From Planctomycetota bacterium (GTDB taxonomy: Bacteria; Planctomycetota; Phycisphaerae; Phycisphaerales; SM1A02): 7,400 bases of DNA. The position numbers and the translations under genes are program-made. The notes beneath the pieces are model-generated. The model saw nothing but the letters and a program-made list of their open reading frames with translations. It had not been told where the DNA came from and did no database searches. Location: NCBI GenBank assembly GCA_027295365.1, contig JAPULD010000446.1:1-7400 (forward strand), written 5' to 3'. Within the stretch, counting starts at the first letter, position 1. Each line of letters opens with the position of its first letter. Shown here in pieces: positions 1 through 6,512 of the stretch.

Positions 1-997
1 TGATTTTGAGCAGTTGCTGATAGACCTTCTTGTTCCACTTGGGCATCTGACTGACGGGTTTGGGCGTGCGGATGCCCGCGACGACGTCTTCGCCCTGGGC
101 GTTGATGAGGAACTCGCCATAGAACGTGTTCTGACCCGTGGAAGGATCGCGGGTGAAAGCGACCCCCGTGCCGCAATCGTCGCCCATGTTGCCATAGACC
201 ATGGCCTGAACATTGACGGCGGTGCCCCGAAGTCCGACGATCTCACTGATCCTGCGATAGGTAATCGCCTTCGCTGCATTCCAAGACTTGAAGACCGCTT
301 CGATGGACAGCTCCAATTGCTGCAGCGGATCCTGGGGGAAGGCTTTCTTGACGTGCTTCTTGTAGACCTTCTTGTAGGCCTCGCACAACTCCCGCATGCC
401 TTCAGTCGGCACATCGTTGTCGAGCTTTACCTTGTACTTTTTCTTGATCGCGTTGAAGGCGTCCTCGAAATGTTCGTGATCGATCCCCATGACGACGTCG
501 CCGAACATGTTGATGAGACGTCGGTAGGCGTCCCAGGCGAATCGCTCGTTGTCGGTGACGCTGGCCAGACCTTCGACGGCTTGGTCGGTCAAGCCCAGGT
601 TGAGAATCGTGTCCATCATGCCCGGCATGGAAACCTCGGCACCAGAGCGAACCGAAACTAACAGCGGGTTTGTTGTGGAACCAAAGGACTTGCCGGTCTC
701 ATTTTCCAGCGTCTTGATGTTCTCAAGCACGCGATCCATGAGCTTGGCGGGCATGGTGCCGCCATCATCGTAATACGTAGCACAGACTTCGGTGGTGATG
801 GTGAACCCGGCCGGAACAGGCAAGCCGATCGAGCACATCTCGGCCAGGTTGGCTCCCTTGCCTCCCAGCAAAGTCTTGCGAGTGCTATCGCCTTCAGTCT
901 TGGTGCGACCAAAGTAATAGATCATCTTGGCCGCTTTGGCCTGGGAACGTTTGGTTTTTTTCGTGGACTGAGGCATGGTTGACACCATCGTGGTCAT
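1..997 (-). CDS. ppdK: Pyruvate, phosphate dikinase, N-terminal part (cut by window edge)
   Basis: Reading the minus strand from the ATG at 997-995 gives 332 uninterrupted codons to the left edge, with no stop. The product matches the N-terminal ATP-grasp nucleotide-binding part of PPDK (EC 2.7.9.1), a cytosolic enzyme that interconverts pyruvate + ATP + Pi and PEP + AMP + PPi. Visible family motifs are LLGGKGANLAEM (residues 43-54), LPVPAGFTITTE (59-70), SVRSGAEVSMPGMMDTILNLG (115-135, with the nucleotide-site Arg of SVRSGA), GVAFTRDPSTG (278-288) and GEFLINAQGEDVVAGIRTP (294-312). The phosphohistidine and PEP/pyruvate barrel domains lie outside the window; the family is usually about 870-900 residues. 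The first 24 residues are a Lys/Ser/Thr-rich extension compared with typical PPDKs, which begin near the MIYYFG segment (Met25, position 925). Starts at Met8 (976) or Met25 are therefore possible. Upstream there is only a weak purine stretch (AAAGAGAA), so the start is uncertain. The identification itself is secure. Confidence 0.95.
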   Translation of the reverse strand, partial: MTTMVSTMPQSTKKTKRSQAKAAKMIYYFGRTKTEGDSTRKTLLGGKGANLAEMCSIGLPVPAGFTITTEVCATYYDDGGTMPAKLMDRVLENIKTLENETGKSFGSTTNPLLVSVRSGAEVSMPGMMDTILNLGLTDQAVEGLASVTDNERFAWDAYRRLINMFGDVVMGIDHEHFEDAFNAIKKKYKVKLDNDVPTEGMRELCEAYKKVYKKHVKKAFPQDPLQQLELSIEAVFKSWNAAKAITYRRISEIVGLRGTAVNVQAMVYGNMGDDCGTGVAFTRDPSTGQNTFYGEFLINAQGEDVVAGIRTPKPVSQMPKWNKKVYQQLLKI

Positions 998-1031
998 GGG
1001 AATTTCTCTTTAAAAAAAGGTGTGGGACGGC

Positions 1032-1059
1032 AGTGTAGCAGTCAAAAGTAGCGGGTGAA
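1032..1059 (-). promoter_or_regulatory. Possible sigma70-type promoter for ppdK
   Basis: In the gap between the divergent ppdK and pabB genes, the minus strand carries TTCACC (1059-1054), a 16-base spacer and TACACT (1037-1032). Each hexamer matches the sigma70 consensus at 4 of 6 positions. This would place the transcript start near 1025, giving a leader of about 28 bases before the ppdK ATG. An overlapping TTGACT (1045-1040) has no good -10 partner. This is pattern matching only, and the consensus may not hold in this organism. Confidence 0.2.
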
Positions 1060-1077
1060 GCCACCAGATCGATTCGA

Positions 1078-2562
1078 ATGTGGATTGGGTTCAAATCTCC
1101 GACCCGGATACCATTGACCTCGATGCGTGAAATGCCACGACTCCGAAAACTCGCCTGGGATGCGGATCCGATGCAGGTCGCCCTGGCGTGGCCTATCGAT
1201 CGGCCCCTTCAGATGCTGCATTCGGGACGCGTTCATCCACGCTGGGCCCGATTCTCGATCCTGGCGAGCCCACGAGTTGTCTTTCGGTCGGATGGCCTCT
1301 CCACGTTGAATGGCGCCGATGATCTGCTTCTGAACGTGGACTTGACGCATGATCCCTTGGTAGATCTGGACCGTTTGCTCGAGGCCACCAGACTCGATCC
1401 GAACGCTGGGATGCAACATTCCATCCCTTTTTCAGGGGGCTGGATAGGCTATCTTTCTTACGACCTGGGTCGGTACATCGAACCGGTCGCCCAACATTCC
1501 GCCGGCCCTGAGGACGATCGGCATTGGCCTTTTCTCGAACTGGCCTGGTGCCCCGATGCCTTGATTTATGATCACGTAGAGCACACGTGGTTCGAGATCG
1601 GCACCATTCCAGAGTTGGAGGCCTTGATGTCTCGGGTAAGAACCGGGACTCACGATGAAACAACCCATCTTGATATCGGTGATCTGAAGAGTTCGATCGA
1701 CCGGCAAGGTCATATGAAATTGATCGAGCGAACCGTGGATCACATCGCCCGTGGCGACCTGTTCCAGGCCAACATCACGCAACGGTTCAGCGCCTCGTTT
1801 CAAGGCGAACCGCGTGAACTCTGGCGAAACGCGATGATTGCCAGCCGGGCATGGTATGGGGGGTACCTCGAATTCGATGACCCGCAAGGGAAGACCGCCC
1901 GACGGATCGTCTCTTTGAGCCCCGAGTTATTTTTGCACGTCGATCAAGCTTCACGTTTGACCACCACGAGACCAATCAAGGGAACGAGGTCGCTGGAGCA
2001 GGGGGCGAAGGAATTACTCGAATCGGTCAAGGATCAGGCTGAACTCAACATGATTATCGATCTGATGCGAAACGATCTGGGCCGCGTCTGTGAGTACGGC
2101 ACCGTGAAGGTCACCACACCCCGAATGATCGAGACGCATCCGACGATTCATCATGGCGTGGGCGAGATCCAGGGCGTCCTGCGAGAGGATGTCAGCATCG
2201 GCGACCTGTTGAAAGCGACGTTCCCCGCCGGCTCGGTGACCGGAGCTCCCAAGATCAGGGCCATGCAACTCATCGACGAATTGGAATCGGTCCGACGAGG
2301 ACCCTATTGCGGCTCGGTCGGCTTCTTTTGCGACTCGGGAAACGTCGAGTTGAGCGTCTCCATCCGAACGATCGGATTGACGGGCACACGTGACCCCATC
2401 ACGAACGCTTTTTCAGGTGTGCTGGACTATGGAGCCGGAGGGGGCATCGTGGCTGAGTCACAGGCCGGGGCTGAGTACCGGGAATCACTGGACAAGATCG
2501 AGGTGCTGCTCGAAACTATTCGAGGCATTCGAAACTCCCTCGAATCCCCACTCGCATCCTGA
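1078..2562 (+). CDS. pabB: Aminodeoxychorismate synthase component I (PabB)
   Basis: Chorismate-utilising enzyme of 494 codons, in the length range of PabB. With ammonia from a PabA glutaminase it converts chorismate to 4-amino-4-deoxychorismate in p-aminobenzoate and folate synthesis. The N-terminal subdomain covers about residues 19-165 (LQMLHSG at 44-50, GGWIGYLSYDLGRY at 120-133). The catalytic chorismate-binding domain covers about 210-485. Key segments are ARGDLFQANITQRF (224-237), SPELFL (281-286), RPIKGTRS (298-305), QAELNMIIDLMRNDLGRV (320-337), His358, TFPAGSVTGAPKIRAM (381-396), CGSVGF (411-416) and AESQAGAEYRESLDKI (459-474). Lys301 in PIKGT is the PabB-type residue; anthranilate synthase TrpE has PIAGT, so TrpE is disfavoured. 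The start is unsure. No clear Shine-Dalgarno precedes 1078, and homology seems to begin near Met16 (1123) or Met19 (1132). No pabA or pabC is adjacent, and the gene appears monocistronic. Confidence 0.92.
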   Translation: MWIGFKSPTRIPLTSMREMPRLRKLAWDADPMQVALAWPIDRPLQMLHSGRVHPRWARFSILASPRVVFRSDGLSTLNGADDLLLNVDLTHDPLVDLDRLLEATRLDPNAGMQHSIPFSGGWIGYLSYDLGRYIEPVAQHSAGPEDDRHWPFLELAWCPDALIYDHVEHTWFEIGTIPELEALMSRVRTGTHDETTHLDIGDLKSSIDRQGHMKLIERTVDHIARGDLFQANITQRFSASFQGEPRELWRNAMIASRAWYGGYLEFDDPQGKTARRIVSLSPELFLHVDQASRLTTTRPIKGTRSLEQGAKELLESVKDQAELNMIIDLMRNDLGRVCEYGTVKVTTPRMIETHPTIHHGVGEIQGVLREDVSIGDLLKATFPAGSVTGAPKIRAMQLIDELESVRRGPYCGSVGFFCDSGNVELSVSIRTIGLTGTRDPITNAFSGVLDYGAGGGIVAESQAGAEYRESLDKIEVLLETIRGIRNSLESPLAS

Positions 2563-2566
2563 GCCA

Positions 2567-3508
2567 TCACGCTGAGATGCGTTCGTCTTCCCGTTCCGAT
2601 TCACGCCTCAATTGATTTCGTTGCTGGACGGCGATGTACTTGCAGATCTGATCCGAAACGAACCGCTGATGATCGGGATTGAACGAGAAATCGAAGCTGA
2701 CCCCCGCATAGGTGCTCAGATTGGATTCCATGTGCGTATGAACGACCTTGCCGGTCAGACAGATCGGGTGTTCCAATTCGGGCGACAACGTGATCCGGAT
2801 CCAGAAAAGCTTGTGACGCGAGAGGTTGTATCCATCCTCGGGGTCGATGTTCAGGCCAACGCCCCCACCTCCGATGTTCACCAGCGAAGCGTTGAATCGG
2901 GGTCCCACTTCTGGCATGACTTCATCTAGTTGAGGCTTGAGAGCCTCATCGACAGCCATCCCCGAATTTGAGTTTTCCAGGATGCACAGTTCGTTCGCCC
3001 GTTCTGCGATCACGACCGACTTGGGATCGAGCAAGGGCCACATCTCCACTTCGGGCAGACGCAACGCCGCGGTCTCGACGCGATAATAATTTCGGCGCTG
3101 ACAGCGTTCCACCTTTTCGGGCAGCACCATCCGCATGGCCGGAACTTTCTTGTTGGCATTGAGCTGATAGTCAACGTCTCCCAGATTGGTCGTGGTGAAC
3201 ATCCAGCGGTTCTGCCCGATGGTGATGATCGCGACCAACTCGATCCCTTGGCGAATCTTGATGAGCTGGCCGAGCGTCATGGGCTGTTCAACGACCACCT
3301 CTGATTCAGAGAGATCCAGAAGCCGCACGCGCCAGATCAGGTGCTGACCTTCGCTGCCCTCGTCATAATCGCGAGAGATCGCGATCTCAAGTGATCCGTT
3401 TCGTTGATGGACCTGCTCCAGGCAGCGACGCCATCGTGTAGTTCTCGATCGATTGGCCGGCACGTTCGTGACTCCCATTTGAGTGCATACTGGTTCATCC
3501 GGACTCAC
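2567..3508 (-). CDS. YcgR-like PilZ domain protein, putative c-di-GMP effector
   Basis: A soluble 313-residue protein with no signal peptide or membrane segment. Residues about 40-130 look like the YcgR-type N-terminal domain, ending in the strand before RCQRRNYYRVE. The PilZ domain then starts with R139-N-Y-Y-R143, the RxxxR motif that in this family grips cyclic di-GMP. The second motif, (D/N)xSxxG, appears as NIGGGG (211-216), with Gly in place of Ser. About 67 residues separate the two motifs where a few tens are usual, so the barrel seems to hold an insertion (roughly 155-205). The C-terminus is a helix ending in a charged tail (QQRNQLRRESEREDER). It is the last gene of the DUF58-transglutaminase-methyltransferase unit, 44 bases after the methyltransferase stop. 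The GTG start at 3508 is chosen because GGAGGG lies 10 bases upstream; the in-frame ATG at 3478 has no such site. c-di-GMP binding and any motility or surface role are inferred from the family. Confidence 0.8.
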   Translation of the reverse strand: MSPDEPVCTQMGVTNVPANRSRTTRWRRCLEQVHQRNGSLEIAISRDYDEGSEGQHLIWRVRLLDLSESEVVVEQPMTLGQLIKIRQGIELVAIITIGQNRWMFTTTNLGDVDYQLNANKKVPAMRMVLPEKVERCQRRNYYRVETAALRLPEVEMWPLLDPKSVVIAERANELCILENSNSGMAVDEALKPQLDEVMPEVGPRFNASLVNIGGGGVGLNIDPEDGYNLSRHKLFWIRITLSPELEHPICLTGKVVHTHMESNLSTYAGVSFDFSFNPDHQRFVSDQICKYIAVQQRNQLRRESEREDERISA

Positions 3509-3518
3509 GTGCTATCGG

Positions 3519-3524
3519 CCCTCC
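3519..3524 (-). promoter_or_regulatory. Ribosome binding site of the PilZ gene
   Basis: On the minus strand GGAGGG (3524-3519) lies 10 bases before the GTG at 3508-3506, within the 44-base gap after the methyltransferase stop. It is the best Shine-Dalgarno sequence noticed in the window and supports the GTG start over the ATG ten codons later. Confidence 0.6.
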
Positions 3525-3552
3525 AGCGTGATCACTTCATGTGGCTCGGGGG

Positions 3553-4269
3553 TCAGCCTGTCAACGAGGACGCCGCAAACGGCATGACCAGCAATCTCGA
3601 CTCGGCTTGACAGTGTGGCCCCGATAAACCAGCCACTCGAGCCACCAGACGCAATGCTCCGGACGTCCAAAGCCGCATCGGCGTATCGGACGCTCCGATC
3701 GACCAATCCGCCGCATCGACCTCATCCCCATGGCGGATGGCAAAGACCGCATCGTGCGACGACCACACCATCTGAGAGCTCTCGTCCTCGCTGATCCCGC
3801 TCAACCAGTTGCCTTCGGTCAATTCCGTCCAATATTCATGAGGCAGATCATCAAGCACCAGGGCTCCACCCGGGTTCAGGTGCGTTCGGACGGCTTGCAT
3901 GAACATCACCGCATCGTCGACATCCCAGAGCATGAGAAACGTGTTGCCCAGACAGAGCACTGAATCGAAGAGACCCAACGCTTCAGGCCAGGTCTCAAAG
4001 AAGTTCCCTTCCTTCAGGGTCGCCTCAAGCGATCGAGACTGAAGCGTCTCTCGACATTGATCGAGAAAGACTGGTTCTCGATCAAGGCCCACCACTTCGT
4101 GCCCAGCTTCGACCAGAGGCAACAAGATTCGACCCAATCCACAACCGAGATCAAGCACGCGACGGGGTTCAGAACCCAACATGGCGAGCAACCCCTCGAT
4201 CTGGGCCTGACTCGTCTCCTCGTCGAATGGTTCCTGATCGGCCAACCAGGACGATGCCACATCGCTCAC
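3553..4269 (-). CDS. Class I SAM-dependent methyltransferase, substrate unknown
   Basis: A cytosolic 238-residue protein with a Rossmann-type methyltransferase core. Motif I is VLDLGCGLGR (38-47, glycine-rich S-adenosylmethionine loop). The acidic end of strand 2 is Asp63 in VVGLDRE. A motif III-like segment is EGNFFE (87-92), the motif IV region is FDSVLCLGNTF (101-111), and LNPGGALVLDDL (131-142) is the post-motif loop and strand 5. The rest (145-238) is a beta-rich tail with no signature that names a substrate. The GTG start at 4269 overlaps the transglutaminase TGA as GTGA, and GGGGG lies 7 bases upstream, so translational coupling is likely. Membership of a transglutaminase operon does not reveal its substrate; a small molecule, protein or lipid are all open. 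The family call is secure, the function is not. Confidence 0.82.
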   Translation of the reverse strand: MSDVASSWLADQEPFDEETSQAQIEGLLAMLGSEPRRVLDLGCGLGRILLPLVEAGHEVVGLDREPVFLDQCRETLQSRSLEATLKEGNFFETWPEALGLFDSVLCLGNTFLMLWDVDDAVMFMQAVRTHLNPGGALVLDDLPHEYWTELTEGNWLSGISEDESSQMVWSSHDAVFAIRHGDEVDAADWSIGASDTPMRLWTSGALRLVARVAGLSGPHCQAESRLLVMPFAASSLTG

Positions 4270-6512
4270 AGCTTGACCCCCAGAATTGAGGCAAGTTGAG
4301 TCACTTGTTGCTTCACGTCACGTACTTCCTCGCGAGCGAGCGATTGCCCACCATAGCGGGCCAGATAGAACACGTCGGTGATGGAGCGAACGAGTGTGGC
4401 GACCTCGGGTTTCGCATCCGCCAAAGCCTCGGCGTACTGCCCCGGCGGTTGCCAGGACGGTTTCTCCACCCCCCCCTTGCGAAGCACGTACAGCATGTCG
4501 ATGTAGAATCCGAGTTGGCGAAGCATCCTCTGGTATTCCGCACCGTTGAGGTCGTGCAATTTGATCGTGTTGCGGAGCAACACGGAACGGCGCATGAGTT
4601 TGATGAGCGCGATGACCGCAATGACGAGTGCGAAGGCGACGATGCCCATCCACATATAACCCGCCCATCCGAGTTGGAAGGATGCATTGACGCGACGGGC
4701 CCAATTTCGGGCCGCTTCCCACATTGCCTGCAGTCGTTCCGACCACCCCATATCAAGGACCCTCGCGAGATCCTCCTGATCCTGTTCGTTGAAATCGAGG
4801 AATCGACTGCCGATACCGTTTTCGAAACGGCTCATCATCCGTTGCATGCGATCAGGAAATGTTGGCGAGAGATCGTGGAAGACGCTGAGGGCCTCGGGCG
4901 GGGTTGGATCGAACGACTCCCATTGATCCGCGCTCACCCTCACCTCCATCCAGGCGTGGGCGTTGTTTTCGGAGATCACGAATTCCTCGGTTGCCTGATC
5001 ATATTCCCACGCGACGTATCCGGTCACGAGACGGGCCTGAATGCCCAGGGACTGACACATGGCCGTCATTGCGGAGGCGAAGTATTCGCAATGCCCGAGT
5101 TTCGTCTCGAACAGGAACTGCTCGATGGCGTCCTGGCCTTCTTTCGGAACCGAGACGTTCCGAAGGTCGAGGGAGTAGGCGAAGTTGCCATTCGTCAAGT
5201 ACGAGTGAAAGACCTGGGCCGCCCTCCTCCCCCAGGCCCAGACTTCCCGGATATCCGAAGGTCGTCGTGTCTCCACGCCTTGGTCGCGCAGCAGTTGCCT
5301 GGCCAGGGCCTGCACGTCATCGTCCCGATATCGTTGCGTGGGTCGCACGATGGTTTGCCCGTGGGCCAGACGTTTCAACGTTTCAAGATCGGGACGCTCG
5401 ACGGATTGAATTTCGTACGCTTGCAGACGCGAGGAGCGCGCGGGTTTAGAAACAATCTGCGCAATCGGGTCGTAAACGAGCGTGATTGCCCTCGTCGTCT
5501 TAATTGCGAACGCCGTGGAGAGGGAAGGCAGCACATCCAACGGCAAGTCGAGTTTGAATCGTTGGATCATGCGAGGGGATTCATCGACGACGAGATCCTC
5601 CGCCAAGGGCGTCAACTCGTTGGGGATGGTCTGAATCGAGACTGTCTCATGCGTCCCGGGACGCCATTGACCATTGCCGAGATAGATCTCCAGGACACCA
5701 CCCCGAATGTAAAAAGGTCCATCGCGCTGAAGGCGTCCCTCCTCGTCCAGGATCTGCACTCGCATCACGGGACGCCGCGACGGGGTGATTCGCGAGCCTC
5801 GACCAAGGTCAACTCGATCGAGAAAGGCGGTTCGACGTTGGATCGACAAGTTCAAGCCGGGAATCGCTTCCTCGCCCCGGCCCCGCGGCACGGCGAGAAA
5901 CAATACGACGCTCAACGCGAAGCCGACCAACCCCACCATGAAGGCGGTGATCTTGAACTGCACGCCCACGCGCGGCCCGATCACCGGCTTGAACATCGGG
6001 GCCAGGCGGTAGCCGCGCGGTTCCAGCGTTGCCCGCTGTATTTTCTCGCTTTCGTACGCGCCATGCAATTGGTGCAGAAGCATGACGTACAAGCCAAGCA
6101 CTGAATACATCAGCAATACAACCGTGAAGAGCAGATCCGCGGATTGAAGGGCACTCGTCACCATCAGCAGTAACGTGAAAGCAAGAAGCTGACCATAGTC
6201 CCGGGGCGACTTGTGTTCATATAGCTTGATCAACGACAACCACACCGCATATCGCCCCAGCACCCCGGTCCAATCCGACTTGTTCTGATACCAGTCGATG
6301 ATCACGATGCTGGAGACGACCAGCACCAACAGATGAGACAGCCACACTGGAATCGTGCGTCCTCGCGGCCCCTCGGTCACGAACCAACTCACCACCGCCA
6401 AGGTCCCGGCCACGATCAACAGCACAAGACTCTGTTGCGTGAGGCAGAATCCGAGGATGCTGAGCAGCACCAGGAGAAATGCCAGGAATGGATAGCTGCG
6501 AAGAAGCTTCAT
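4266..6512 (-). CDS. TgpA-type membrane transglutaminase-like protein (DUF3488 / transglut_core / DUF4129)
   Basis: A 748-residue inner-membrane protein. The N-terminal DUF3488 (TgpA_N) region has about six hydrophobic segments near residues 7-25, 29-46, 57-73, 106-122, 126-148 and 187-208. It includes the family-like stretch LIKLYEHKSPRDYGQLLAF (94-112). A periplasmic region of about 400 residues follows and contains the transglutaminase/protease core: Cys475 in LGHCEYFASAM, His519 in NNAHAWMEV and Asp535 in FDPTPP form an intact triad. A further membrane segment at 616-640 leads to a cytoplasmic C-terminal domain (about 655-745) that resembles DUF4129 (YxRMLRQLGF, QYAEALAD, ARYGGQ). The ATG at 6512 overlaps the DUF58 stop as ATGA, and GAAGG lies 9 bases upstream. 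Pseudomonas TgpA has this architecture and is a membrane transglutaminase important for viability, but the true substrate in most bacteria is unknown. Its pairing with DUF58 is typical. Confidence 0.92.
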   Translation of the reverse strand: MKLLRSYPFLAFLLVLLSILGFCLTQQSLVLLIVAGTLAVVSWFVTEGPRGRTIPVWLSHLLVLVVSSIVIIDWYQNKSDWTGVLGRYAVWLSLIKLYEHKSPRDYGQLLAFTLLLMVTSALQSADLLFTVVLLMYSVLGLYVMLLHQLHGAYESEKIQRATLEPRGYRLAPMFKPVIGPRVGVQFKITAFMVGLVGFALSVVLFLAVPRGRGEEAIPGLNLSIQRRTAFLDRVDLGRGSRITPSRRPVMRVQILDEEGRLQRDGPFYIRGGVLEIYLGNGQWRPGTHETVSIQTIPNELTPLAEDLVVDESPRMIQRFKLDLPLDVLPSLSTAFAIKTTRAITLVYDPIAQIVSKPARSSRLQAYEIQSVERPDLETLKRLAHGQTIVRPTQRYRDDDVQALARQLLRDQGVETRRPSDIREVWAWGRRAAQVFHSYLTNGNFAYSLDLRNVSVPKEGQDAIEQFLFETKLGHCEYFASAMTAMCQSLGIQARLVTGYVAWEYDQATEEFVISENNAHAWMEVRVSADQWESFDPTPPEALSVFHDLSPTFPDRMQRMMSRFENGIGSRFLDFNEQDQEDLARVLDMGWSERLQAMWEAARNWARRVNASFQLGWAGYMWMGIVAFALVIAVIALIKLMRRSVLLRNTIKLHDLNGAEYQRMLRQLGFYIDMLYVLRKGGVEKPSWQPPGQYAEALADAKPEVATLVRSITDVFYLARYGGQSLAREEVRDVKQQVTQLASILGVKL

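Noticed and set aside
358..380. Repeated CTTCTTGTA-like units within ppdK
   Set aside because: They encode a Tyr-Lys-Lys/Val-Lys-Lys run in a frame that stays open and fits PPDK; they are a coding-bias repeat, not a separate element.
14..661. A 215-codon open frame on the plus strand opposite ppdK
   Set aside because: It has the same exact codon alignment with the PPDK frame, and its product has no recognisable domain. It is a shadow of ppdK.
979..984. A perfect TTGACA on the plus strand upstream of pabB, as a possible -35 box
   Set aside because: It lies inside the ppdK reading frame, and no TATAAT-like hexamer sits 16-18 bases downstream.
1078..2562. Anthranilate synthase component I (TrpE) as the identity of the plus-strand gene
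   Set aside because: The active-site segment reads PIKGT, with the Lys typical of PabB, rather than PIAGT.
3528..3535. Palindrome GTGATCAC in the gap before the PilZ gene, as a possible operator
   Set aside because: It is only 8 bases long, has no extended symmetry or second copy noticed nearby, and lies within an apparent operon close to the Shine-Dalgarno sequence; it is likely chance.
4296..6104. A 602-codon open frame on the plus strand opposite the transglutaminase gene
   Set aside because: Its codons align exactly with those of the real gene, so its stops could arise only from TTA, CTA or TCA codons there, which are rare at this GC content. It starts at TTG, its product is Arg/His-rich with no recognisable domain, and the minus-strand product has a full family match with an intact triad.
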